Positions 54,369-64,000 of a DNA stretch of 64,000 nucleotides are shown here, one piece after another. Position numbers and translations under genes: made by a program. How positions within the stretch are numbered: position 1 is the stretch's first letter; every line of letters starts with the position of its first letter. Origin of the DNA: Agapetus fuscipes. Taxonomy: Eukaryota > Arthropoda > Insecta > Trichoptera > Glossosomatidae. Location of the stretch: NCBI GenBank assembly GCA_951799405.1, contig OX637352.1, positions 13,588,820 to 13,652,819 on the forward strand. The letters are read 5' to 3'. A model generated the notes under the pieces. It did not search any database. It was not told the DNA's origin and saw only the letters and a list, made by a program, of their open reading frames with translations.

Positions 54369-54462
54369 GACCACATATTGTGTGTGACCGAAAAGTGGTG
54401 TGGACGAATTTCTGTGTGATTGATGTGTCTAGACAAGTTATCTGTGGCCAAGTTGTCTGTGA

Positions 54463-54525
54463 TCAAAATGTCGACCGATTTGATCAAAATGTCGACCGAT
54501 TTGATCAAAATGTCGACCGATTTGT
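54463..54525 (+). repeat. 21-bp tandem repeat, three copies
   Basis: ATCAAAATGTCGACCGATTT plus G is repeated three times, directly before the 52-bp array. The period is a multiple of three. Confidence 0.85.
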
Positions 54526-54552
54526 TGTAGAACCGATGAATCTGTTATGCGT

Positions 54553-55280
54553 ATTATTGTTTGTTGTGGCAGATGGAGTACGCAGTGTGGAGCAGTTCCA
54601 GCTTACTATTGTTTGTTGTGGCAGATGGAGTACGCAGTTTGGAGCAGGCCCAGCTTACTACTGTTTGTTGGGGCAGATGGAGTACGCAGTGTGGAGCAGG
54701 CCCAGCTAACTACTGTTTGTTGGGGCAGATGGAGTACGCAGTGTGGAGCAGGCCTAGCTTACTATTGTTTGTTGGGGCAGATGGAGTACGCAGTGTGGAG
54801 CAGACCCAGCTTACTACTGTTTGTTGTGGCAGATGGAGTACGCAGTGTGGAGCAGGCCCAGCTTACTACTGTTTGTTGGGGCAGATGGAGTACGCAGTGT
54901 GGAGCAGGCCCAGCTTACTACTGTTTGTTGTGGCAGATGGTGTACGCAGTGTGGAGCAAGCCCAGCTTACTATTGTTTGTTGTGGCAGATGGAGTACGCA
55001 GTGTGGAGCAGGCCCAGCTTACTACTGTTTGTTGGGGCAGATGGAGTACGCAGTGTGGAGCAGGCCCAGCTTACTACTGTTTGTTGTGGCAGATGGTGTA
55101 CGCAGTGTGGAGCAGGCCCAGCTTACTATTGTTTGTTGTGGCAGATGGAGTACGCAGTGTGGAGCAGACCCAGCTTACTATTGTGTGTTGTGGCAGATGG
55201 AGTACGCAGTTTGGAGCAGGCCCAGCTTACTATTGTTTGTTGTGGCAGATGGAGTACGCAGTGTGGAGCAGGCCCAGCTT
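54553..55280 (+). repeat. 52-bp minisatellite, 14 copies, at the 5' end of the HARBI1-like gene
   Basis: GCAGATGG recurs at 54569, 54621, 54673 and so on to 55245, always 52 bp apart with no indel. The unit contains TTGTTTGTTGTGGCAG before ATGGAGTACGCAGTG, which resembles a splice acceptor followed by a start codon. The unit has no stop in any plus frame and 52 is not a multiple of 3, so all three frames stay open and read the same 52-residue cycle. The last unit runs into exon 1 in frame. Confidence 0.95.
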
Positions 55281-58200
55281 CTCGAGCTGGCGCCTCATGC
55301 TGGCCATGGAGCTGGAGGAGGAGGAGCCCCCGGTGCCTGTGCCCCCACCCAGGAAGAAGAAGGAGAAGCCTCCGCGGAAGCCGGCTTGGAATCCCGTAGA
55401 GGAGCTGTCAGACATTGAGTTCAAAGCTCGGTACCGCTTGACCAAGGAAGGATTTGTCCACCTGTGCGAGGATCTGCGCACGCTGACAGAGCTACGGCGA
55501 ACCAAACGGGTTACCCTGGAAGCAAAGGTAACTGATTGTTCATTCAAGTCGGAGATGTGGGCGAGCGATAAAATCTATAATCTAAGTTGAAAAAGATATA
55601 TTAATTTAAGATTCACATTGAAAATGACCAGTCCGTAGTTCAGTGGTAACACTACGGACTCGTAAATAGAAGGTTGTGGATTCGGATCCCAGCGGAGCAC
55701 AAAAAAATTACCATTTATATTTCCAAATATGCTCTTCGCTGGGTTGAAAAAATTAATAAAACCTTTACCAAAGACCGGTCACTAAAAAAGGTCCATCCTT
55801 TGTAGAGACGACCAAGCTCGTACACCTCTGCGGCATGACAACAAGTGTCATAGACCCCTAGAGTCTCTAAAGTCTCTCAGGATTTAAAAAAAAAACCCCC
55901 ATAAGCAGACACATAAGTTCGCGCTCACACATGCTACGTGTGGACTTACCATATAAAAAAACTCAAATCTCTAATGAACATAAGCACTGCAACTCTTGCC
56001 CACCTTCCCTGAAATCGGGGCAACATTGGCAAAGTGAACCATTTTTTTATAATATGAGTGGTCAGCCTCGTCAAAGTCAAAAAATATATTTCAAATACAA
56101 AATAAAGGTCATCTGTTCAAAAAATATAGCGAATTTAGAATTTCCGCGGACTATGTATATTTAATTGTTTTTTTTTGTGTGGCATTATGTTGGCACTAAT
56201 GTTCGTTACTTTTTTTTACAGTTTGGGTGGTCAGCCTCATACCAACCTATATATCAAGGAAAAAGCATGTAGTAAACCAGAAATTTTCCACTTCACAACT
56301 TGGAAGCATGACATTGCATGTGTTTTATATGTTGCAGGTGTTGTGTGCCCTGCACTTCTATGCTTGCGGGGCCTACCAGAAGCTGCTGGGCATGGCCATG
56401 GCCAACCAGATGAAGCAGAAGTCCTGCAGCAACTACATAGAAGAGGTGACCCAAGCCCTGATCCACCCCCAGATGATGGGCAAGTACATCGTGTTCCCCA
56501 ACAGCCCTACCGCCAGACAGGAGGTTGCCCAGAAGTAAGTAGACTAGTTGTACATTGAAGTTTTCACAGCCAGTTTTTGTTGACATAACAATCACTTTTT
56601 TCAGGCTATGTAGCCGTGGGTATAAAAGAGAATATGAGAATGAAAATACAAAAAAGTACAATGAGATGGTTTGGAAAGAATGGATGATGAACGACTAACG
56701 AAGAAAGTGTACTAAGGAAATGTCAGAGGAAAGCGTGGAAGGGGAAGGCAGAGAAAAGAATGGTTAGACCAAATAGGGTAGATTGCGAAAGAATGGAATC
56801 TGCAGAGTGAGAATAAGAGAAGAGTATGTATGAAGAAGGTGATGAATATTGAGGAAATGAAAGTGATTTGTAAGGACAGAAAAAAAGTGGAGGCGGATCT
56901 GCGGAGGTACCGGCCACCCCTAGTGGAACGGTGGCAGAAAACAATACAGTACAGTCTGGTTGATTCTTTCCGGACAGTTTCGCCCATTGCTCCGATAGGC
57001 ATTACCAGCGGTTTGCCAGTCGCTGTGATCTTCTTACAGGATCTGGTGTTCTAGAAACAACGCTGGCCTTTGAATTAGTGTTGTCATGTTTACAGTGAGA
57101 AATCAAACCGCCATTGCTGTGCAAGGACTCAGATGCGCTTGCAATTTGATTGGTCCGCAATGACGTCAGTGACCTATCGTCAGTCGAGGAATAATTTGAT
57201 AAAAATAGAGATAACTCTGGATATCCCATTCATTCATGTGTTAACAAAAAATACTTGCACAACAAATGCAGTTATTGTGTGGACGTGATGCTTGCAGGTT
57301 CTTCATCAAGTACGGCATACCCGGAGTGCTCGGCTGCATCGACTGCCGGCACTTCAAGATATTCAAGCCAGACAACAAGGTGGAGCACCTGTACTTCTGC
57401 CGCAAGCAATACCACGCCCTCAATGTGCAGATGGTAAACAATAATAACAACTAAGTGTTATACGCCTTGTGATCTATATAAGCCAGACAACAAGTGGAGC
57501 ACCTGTACTTCTGCCGCAAGCAATACCACGCCCTCAATGTGCAGATGGTAAACAATAATAACAACTAAGTGTTATACGCCTTGTGATCTATATAAGCCAG
57601 ACAACAAGTGGAGCACCTGTACTTCTGCCGCAAGCAATACCACGCCCTCAATGTGCAGATGGTAAACAATAATAACAACTAAGTGTTATACGCCTTGTGA
57701 TCTATATAAGCCAGACAACAAGTGGAGCACCTGTACTTCTGCCGCAAGCAATACCACGCCCTCAATGTGCAGATGGTAAACAATAATAACAACTAAGTGT
57801 TATACGCCTTGTGATCTATATAAGCCAGACAACAAGTGGAGCACCTGTACTTCTGCCGCAAGCAATACCACGCCCTCAATGTGCAGATGGTAAACAATAA
57901 TAACAACTAAGTGTTATACGCCTTGTGATCTATATAAGCCAGACAACAAGTGGAGCACCTGTACTTCTGCCGCAAGCAATACCACGCCCTCAATGTGCAG
58001 ATGGTAAACAATAATAACAACTAAGTGTTATACGCCTTGTGATCTATATAAGCCAGACAACAAGTGGAGCACCTGTACTTCTGCCGCAAGCAATACCACG
58101 CCCTCAATGTGCAGATGGTAAATAATATTTACCATCTGCACATTAGTGTCACCAGAGGTTAATGCACTTTTTTTTTTTTTTTTATTTGTAACAATTTTGC

Positions 58201-61200
58201 TCCAGTCCGGTCGATAGCTCAGTTGGTAGAGTGCTTGCATTCCATGCCGTGAGCCCGGGCTTGAATCCCACCGAGGGTGTCAGAAATGATTTCCCGTTTT
58301 GGTGTTTATTTCAAACCCCAAAATAAAACACTGAGAAGGTTTACTCAGCCTTCACAAGAAAAGAGTACCAGCCCCCTCGGGAGCTGGGATACCTTCGTAA
58401 AACCTTTGTAAACCTTCGGTTTGCGTTTTGCTCCTGTAGATGCCTTATAAGGCGAAAACGTTTGAATAAAAGATAAATAAAAAGGGAATTAAAACTCCTA
58501 ATGTTATTAGCCTCTGAAGATGGACGGATAAAGTTCAATAGTCTAATCTAATCTAATCTAAGTTGCAAAGATATGTTACATTGGAGATTCACATTACATG
58601 CATTCTCACAACCTGACATGTACATGTTTGCGTTTGCACATGCCTCATGTGAACCTACAACATAAAAACCAAATCTCAAATGGACATCCTGCCACTCTTG
58701 CCGTCCTTCCCTGTCACTATGAAATTTGTTTGTATTCTCCTTTGATGGTATCCATTGATGTGTTTTCAGGTGTGCGACAGTGAGCACAGGATCATCAATG
58801 TGAACCCCAAGTTTGGTGGGGACACGGAGGACTCCTTCATCTGGGAGAACAGCTTCCTCAGTCCACACATGCAGGCGCTGCACCAGAGCGGAGAGAATGT
58901 GTGCCTGCTGGGTAAGGAATGGGTGCTCCCTCATGCTTTATATTTATATACAGGATCATTTATTTAGAAGGTGCAAGGGAAAGCAAGTGGTCGGTGCAAT
59001 AGGAACAATAGTAAAGAACAAGCGATTGACGATGGATCTGAGAATGGCGGTACACAATGGCATATTGTTACCGACTTTGATGTATGGAAGTGAAGCATGG
59101 ACAGTGAATGATAGCGAAATGAGTAAAGTATGTATGGTGGAAATGAAGCATTTGAGAAGTAGGACAGGAAAAACTTTAAGGGATAGAGTTAGGAATGAAT
59201 GGGTAAAAAAAGAATGTAATTTGAAAGAGGATGTGAAAGATAAAGTACAAAAGAATGTGATGAGATGGTTTGGCCATGTGGAAAGAATGAATGATGATAG
59301 ACTGACAAAGTATGTATACAAAGAAAGTGTGAAAGGAAAAAGAGGGAAGGGACGACCGAGAAAGTATGAAGTGATCAGATTGAGGAGATTGTGAAAGAAT
59401 GGGATATACAAAGTGAGCGTAAAAGAAGAAAATGCATGAAAAAGGTGATGTATATGAAGGAATTGAAAGAGGTATGTCAGGATAGGAAAAAATAGAGGCA
59501 ACTCTGCAGAGGCTCTGGCCACCCCTAGCGGAATGGCGACAGAGTTACAGTTACACATAACTAACTTTTTCCCTTCTGAACATTCTGGCTTTATGAACAC
59601 CCCCAGTACGGAATACTTTTTCATGTACATTTTTTAAAACATTCCTTGACTTGGTAGTCAATCTCGAATGGACACACAGCCTGCAACTCTTGCTGTCCTT
59701 CCCTATAACAGGCGTAACAGTGGCAAAGTGAACCATTTGCTACAGCATGGGTGGTCAGCCGCATACCAACCTATAAGTCAAGGAACATACACTACAAATT
59801 ACATTTTTGAAACAAACAAATAATACTTAATATGTATAAACATCAAAAACAAATACAGAATACAAAATTCTAGTTTAACAAACCCCAGTCCTAGCCGCCA
59901 GCATTACAGATCAACCGCCATTTCCTTCTGTCCTTACATACTTCTTTCATTTCATCCAGAGTACCTTCTTTATACAAGCTCTCCTTTTATTATGACTCTG
60001 GATATTCCATTTATTCTCTTTTTCAGGAATTTGGTCCATCCATACAATAATGAATTATTAATTAATGATATTAATACCTGTTTCTAGCCAGGCAGAATAG
60101 GTTGGTGAACTGTACTCCTATTTTTTGGAATGAAAAAAAAGGGTTTTACTGACCGTGGAAAGAGAAGAATGATTTTCTATACGTTTCATCAGAGTCATAT
60201 CCGACGTCTGCAGGAGGGGTGTGTCTTCTACGAAGAAGACTCACGAACTGATGAATTGTTGTTTTTTGCTCGAAGTCGAAGGTTGTAGGTACATAAATTG
60301 ACCTTCGGTGATGCATTCATAGATGTCGCAATAGCTCCACTTGTACAGAAGGACGATATTATATCTATAATCTAAGTTGCAAGGATATATTCATTCAAAG
60401 CTCTCAGATGTATGCCCACAAACAAACACGTGTAGTTGGCGCTTACAAATGCTGATTGTGTACTTACAAATAAAATCCAAACCTCAAATGAACATAGCTG
60501 CAACTCTTGCCGACATTCCCTGAAACAGGGGTGACATTGAACCATTTTTTACAGTATGGGTGGTCAGCCTCATACCAACCTATAAGTCAAGGAATGGACT
60601 ATATCAGTCAAGGAAAGGACTATATCATCTTATGAAACCGTCTGATTAATGAAAGGGTGGATCATGGAAGTTAGTACTGGCCTCCATATACTGGAAAGTT
60701 TTTAGCTGTCATCTCTGTTGAAGTTGGGGTGCCTGTGTAGTTCTCTGACAAAATGTAGAGAAAAGCGTTCTTCTCATTCCACGGTCAGTAACATCTGTTT
60801 TTTTCATTCCAAAAAATATATCTAACGACCATAATCATTATTTAAAATCTTTAACTGTACTCTTCACTAATCTTTTTTTTTTTATCTTTAAGTTATTAAA
60901 ACACTGTTTTTTATTTTCACTCTTTATTTTTTTAATTATTTGGACACCAACGTTTTCGACTACACAGTAAGTAATCATCAGGTAATACAAGAATTATCAA
61001 TTTCACAGTGTTAATGCACCGACCATCCAAATTTTTTTTTTTTAAATTGATGATGCTTGCAGGAGACTCTGGCTACCCGCAGCTGCCATGGCTGATGACC
61101 CCCATATCAGACGCGGCGGGCGGCTCCCCCGAGGCTCTCTACAACCAGAAGCACTTCATCACCCGGCAGACCATCCACAACACGGCGGGCCGGCTGAAGA

Positions 61201-62227
61201 ACCGGTGGCGCTGCCTCAGCAAGGAGAAGGGTCTGCACTACAAACCGGAGAAGTGCGCCAAGATCATCCTGGCCTGCTGCGTTCTCTACAACTTCGCCAT
61301 CGATCAAAACATCCACTACGAGGACGACTCGGGTAAGTCTATTCCAGGGGCGTGCATCCCATACAGGCACATGCACCTAATAGGTAGGCAATATATGTTC
61401 AAAAATCATTTAAGCTTGATATTCAATTTATTATTTATTAGATTCAAAATTTAAGTTGGACTGGAGCCATCGTTAGCACTTCAGTCAATTTCAAATGAGC
61501 TATTTTAAAGGAATAGGAGAAGATATTTATATTTTTTATGGTTTACTTATTAACACTGAAAATTCTTTGTTAATTCTTTCTGTATAATACTTCAAAAAAC
61601 AAAGTAATATTTTTTTTGAAACAGTGTTTGTAGCAATGGCAAAGGGTGCCATACAAGCCGGTTCCCATCGGTTTCCCGTTTAAAATGAGGCAAAAATGGT
61701 AATAAAGTAGACGGCATGGTTTCAATGGGGAAAAAATATGTATCGTTTCTTTGGTTTTAATTGTATTTTTTTACTTTGTGCCTATATTTTTTAACTACTT
61801 TGTTACATCATTTTAAAAGGGAAGCCTATGGGAACCGGCTTGTATGGCACCCTTCGCCACTGGTTTGTAGTCATGCATTTGATATGAGCTTTAAGTGTTA
61901 ATATATCTTTGCAACTTAGATTATAGATTAGCCTCTGAAGATGGACGGGTAAAGTGTGATGGGGCTTAGGCATAAACAGCGCTCACCAAATAAATCATCC
62001 TAATACTATAATCTATAATATTATTATTAGTGGTCTTCTCCATAGTTTCAGATGTGGATCATTGGGCGGACGACCTTGCGGCGTACAGAGACGACCTCGC
62101 ACAAGTGGACTCTGGCGACCCTGTGCAGCGCGACGAGGAGGAGACCAGGAACCTGATGCGCGGCATGGAGTTCCGCGACTGCCTCGTCAGCGCGCTCAAC
62201 GTGCAATATTACAATTACAACCTATAG
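55249..62227 (+). CDS. HARBI1-like domesticated Harbinger nuclease (six exons)
   Basis: Exons: 55249(or 55297)-55527, 56338-56534, 57298-57433, 58770-58911, 61063-61332, 62052-62227. All junctions are GT-AG and keep phase, giving 399 residues (383 from ATG 55297). HARBI1 family features: acidic/Pro-rich N-terminus (MELEEEEPPVPVPPP), HTH region in exons 1-2, Asp174 in GCIDCRH, VCDSEHRIINV, Asp253 in LLGDSGYPQLPWLMTP, and the C-terminal LKNRWRCL and KIILACCVLYN. The third catalytic Glu (family IE) is His290 (TIHNTAG), so strand cleavage is probably lost. Exons are GC-rich while introns are AT-rich and full of LINE, SINE and MITE copies. No TIRs or single-exon transposon structure surround it, which supports a host gene. 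Confidence 0.88.
55566..56069 (-). mobile_element. R250 copy split by a SINE (55623-55899), intron 1
   Basis: The R250 halves are 55566-55622 and 55900-56069 on the minus strand. The plus-strand SINE between them has a tRNA A box (TAGTTCAGTGG), B box (GATTCGGATCC) and the GACGACCAAGCTCGTACACC end. A further R250 scrap is at 56216-56268. Confidence 0.75.
56598..56960 (+). mobile_element. RTE LINE C-terminal fragment, intron 2
   Basis: Degenerate frames for MRWFGKNG, DERLTKKVY, RKRGRGRQRKEW and KVMNIEEMKVICKDRKK, then CGGCCACCCCTAGTGGAACG and an (ACAGT)n-like end. This 3' end (GGCCACCCCTAG) is of the type seen at 44183 and 59510, not the R250 type, so two RTE subfamilies are present. Confidence 0.75.
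57367..58144 (+). repeat. 114-bp tandem array copying the exon 3 end and its splice donor (7 copies)
   Basis: The first copy is the real exon end (57367-57433) and start of the intron. Copies follow with GT donors at 57548, 57662, 57776, 57890, 58004 and 58118, each exactly 114 bp apart. All later copies carry AACAAGTGG where the exon has AACAAGGTGG, a one-base deletion that would shift frame. The last copy ends in a perfect 18-bp hairpin (58106-58123 with 58127-58144, loop AAT). Confidence 0.95.
58201..58450 (+). mobile_element. tRNA-type SINE, second family, intron 3
   Basis: The head has A box TAGCTCAGTTGG and B box GGCTTGAATCC in tRNA-like spacing, then GTGTCAGAAATGATTTCCCG and the CAGCCCCCTCGGGAGCTGGG block. 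Partial relatives are at 866 (plus), 3235, 24590 and 32370 (minus). Confidence 0.75.
58541..58712 (-). mobile_element. R250 copy, truncated, intron 3
   Basis: It has the (ATCTA)n end at 58541 and breaks off after GCCGTCCTTCCCTGT; the 5' part is missing. Confidence 0.75.
58963..59560 (+). mobile_element. RTE LINE C-terminal fragment, intron 4
   Basis: Frames for VVGAIGTIVKNKRLTMDLRM, AVHNGILLPTLMYGSEAWTV, RSRTGKTLRDRVRNEW, RWFGHVERMNDDRLTKYVY and KRGKGRPRK, then a frameshift and the GGCCACCCCTAGCGGAATGG 3' end with an ACAGTT tail. Confidence 0.85.
59640..60045 (-). mobile_element. RTE end with R250, intron 4
   Basis: On the minus strand, RTE C-terminal codons (60045 to about 59900), then the 3' UTR and R250 to 59640, where the tail end is truncated. 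Confidence 0.7.
60119..60816. mobile_element. Non-autonomous element with inverted ends, intron 4
   Basis: Left TTTTTTGGAATGAAAAAAAA...TTTTACTGACCGTGG is mirrored at 60779-60816 with a few differences. It contains a minus-strand R250 (60363-60598). No ORF. Confidence 0.6.
61634..61862. mobile_element. hAT MITE, 229 bp, intron 5
   Basis: Ends CAATGGCAAAGGGTGCCATA and, inverted, CAGTGGCGAAGGGTGCCATA, with inverted similarity reaching over 35 bp. It is flanked by GTTTGTAG at 61626-61633 and 61863-61870. Confidence 0.92.
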
Positions 62228-62232
62228 TATTA

Positions 62233-63442
62233 AGCACCGTACTTTATGGAATATAAGACGCACACTTTCCTTCTAAATTACGTTGCCTCCACAATGCAGG
62301 TGCGTCTCTTACTCAAGGTCTGTGTAGAAATGTCCAATGTTTGATTAAAAAATTCTCCACTCAGTCTTAACCCTTTCGGTGCGGCTCACCTTACAAAACA
62401 ACTCCAAGTAGATTATCAAATATATATTTGTAGGCAGTAATGCATTTCCTACCTTTATTAGTCGAATACATACGGTATACAGTCAAACTCGGGTCTAGCT
62501 AAAAAACGCTATTAAGCTACACATATAATGTAACTTCGTTTTCCCCAAAGAGGTCGCACATGGCGATTTGAGACTTATTTTACAGGTAACGGGGCCGGTC
62601 TTACGGCCAACACTTTAATTGAAGTCCGAACATAGACCCTGCAACTTTTGCCGACCTTCCCTGAAATAGGGTGACATTGGCAAAGTGAAACATCTTTTAC
62701 AGTATTGGTGGTCAGCCACAAACCAACCTATTAAGTCGAGGAATCCGTCATAGTTATCACTCCTAGACACATTTATACTTTTGTATGACTGCTGTATGCC
62801 AAAATTATATCTGTACCAGTAGTACAAGTTTTTTCACAATACTCGAAGTATTGGTTTTCGTAATTTAAAAAAAACAAACATAAAAATTTGCTTTAATATG
62901 TAAGCTTTCATACCCCAACATAAACAGTAAGATTAGTAGATAGGTACTGTTTTTTACATTTATAACGATTAACGGTTTTAAGAAGCCGAATTGGTTGGTC
63001 CGTTCATGCCCGTTCTAACCAAGTTTGACTGTATTTTATGACATCAGACAGCAGAGGAACCTTTAACGTTTTACAAAGTGCACAAATGCCAAGTGCACTG
63101 AGTGCAACTCTGGTCATGACGTCTATGCAAGCCGCCCGCACTCAAAGGGTTGACAATGGTCATATATTTGATGCCGTGGGAAAGCTTTCCCTACCTGGCG
63201 ACATTGGATTCAACTGGCAGTAGCAGTGCACTGATGCGGCGATCATAATAATCTTCGTCCCGTCATAAAATCCCAAGATATTGTCTAGTCTATGATGCAG
63301 TATAGCAGGCAATGACAATTCAGGAGACTATTTTCAGGGATTTTGATACTCTGTTTGGTTTAATAGTAAAATGGTTTAAAAAGTTGTTTAAAATTGCTGA
63401 AAATTTAAGGTGCGTCTTATTATGCGGTCCGTAAAGTACGGT
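62233..63442. mobile_element. TIR element just downstream of the HARBI1-like stop
   Basis: Left ACCGTACTTTATGGAATATA then AGACGCAC; right, inverted, ACCGTACTTTACGGACCGCA then TAATAAGACGCACC. It starts six bases after the HARBI1-like stop codon, so the 3' UTR of that gene must lie in it. It contains another MITE (62480-63031) with a SINE end and an R250 (about 62610-62745). Confidence 0.7.
62480..63031. mobile_element. TA-target MITE nested in 62233-63442
   Basis: Left CAGTCAAACTCGGGT and right, inverted, CAGTCAAACTTGGTT, with TA on both sides (62478-62479, 63032-63033), as in Tc1/mariner/pogo elements. No transposase ORF. Confidence 0.65.
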
Positions 63443-64000
63443 ATGTCAACACTAGCCGCCCCATCGCGGCTCCACCCTTCTATTTTAACAATAAAATTAC
63501 TAACCACTATTTTTTAAATGTGTAGAATACCGATAGACTAACATTAAATGTGTTGGCAACTAATGGACTAAGCCTAGTGTTACTGTTCATTCCGTTGAGT
63601 TATAATATGGTGCAAGTAGACGCTATATCCTTCTCACAAATATTTGTTAGTTAGAAAGAGAACAATGATACTCCAAGTGTCACCATACTCTGAGCAGGCA
63701 AAGGTACAGATGCTGTAGTTTTTTCTGCATTGTTGACATTATTAAAATGTCTGCGTGGAAATCAAGTGCACGATTTATATGGTCGGTGAATTTGCCAATT
63801 TTTAAAGTAAATGTAAAAATTATAAAGCATAACAGTGTGGTTAACTACTGGGTATCCAAACACAAGATGGAGCAATCCAAAAAACATAGGATTTCACATG
63901 ATTATTAAGGCCGTGTTCACACACACCGTTAGGGGAGCTCATCGCAAGCAAATATTATGAGCTAATACGCCACGCACGACAGCTCGACCGTTCGCTATTT
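63443..64000. other. No gene or repeat recognised
   Basis: AT-rich DNA to the window end without family-specific signals. Confidence 0.45.

Noticed and set aside
54561..55418. Long ORFs of 285 and 192 codons over the 52-bp array
   Set aside because: They are frame-independent readings of the same minisatellite; only the frame joining exon 1 may be used, and at most from the last unit.
57367..58120. A CRISPR-like array
   Set aside because: Units are continuous identical 114-bp copies without unique spacers, inside a eukaryotic gene.
58205..58275. A tRNA gene
   Set aside because: A and B boxes are present, but the cloverleaf cannot be closed with a proper acceptor stem and the sequence continues into a conserved SINE body.

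Overview
This is a eukaryotic, almost certainly insect, nuclear window (Lepidoptera is my best guess but is not proven). The reasons are AT-rich intergenic DNA, spliced genes with GT-AG introns, a tandem C2H2 zinc-finger family, and dense young transposons of RTE, Jockey/CR1/L2, Penelope, Harbinger, Tigger/pogo and hAT types plus tRNA- and 5S-derived SINEs. There are no operons and no bacterial features. Two host loci stand out from a sea of nested repeats.

(1) A zinc-finger gene cluster at about 12.2-43.5 kb, minus strand, head to tail. Three paralogous units (A, B, C) share one layout: an acidic first coding exon of 256 nt (23958-24213, 31646-31901, 43033-43288), an intron carrying RTE and other insertions, one large C2H2 exon (A to 16898, B to 29501, C to 39945), and a conserved 3' flank. 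B looks intact, A has a nonsense codon, and C is frameshifted near its end. The upstream flank alone recurs a fourth time at 2993-4257. Because the units are paralogs, they give 'empty sites' that prove many insertions: a Harbinger and a 5S-tRNA SINE in A, an RTE and an hAT MITE in B, and an RTE-tail element in C.

(2) A six-exon HARBI1-like (domesticated Harbinger transposase) gene on the plus strand, 55.25-62.23 kb. It has GC-rich exons in AT-rich, transposon-filled introns. Its third catalytic acidic residue is replaced by His. Two of its splice junctions have been amplified into tandem arrays: a 52-bp x14 array at the 5' end, and a 114-bp x7 array that repeats the exon 3 end with its splice donor.

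Mobile elements by region: 1-2.5 kb holds SINE and RTE-tail fragments. 4.4-7.8 kb is an RTE LINE broken by a 238-bp ribozyme-like Penelope-type element and by a 1.67-kb hAT, each with a target-site duplication. 11.1-12.1 kb is a Penelope GIY-YIG fragment with hammerhead-like terminal repeats. 12.7-15.4 kb is a complete Harbinger whose two genes are antisense with interlocked exons. 16.9-22.5 kb is a stack of LINEs and a pogo transposase. 36.8-38.3 kb is a Jockey-type LINE. 43.5-50.2 kb is a Penelope-like composite with inverted terminal arms, containing a nearly intact RTE LINE with a single -1 shift. 51.36-53.45 kb is a Tigger/jerky transposon with intact ORF, TIRs and TA duplications. 53.7-63.4 kb holds MITEs around and inside the HARBI1-like gene.

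The strongest candidates for new biology are the hammerhead-like motifs (six loci, several inside inverted repeats), the interlocked Harbinger genes, the 5S-tRNA composite SINE that shares its 3' end with an L2-like LINE in the same window, and the splice-junction tandem arrays of the HARBI1-like gene.
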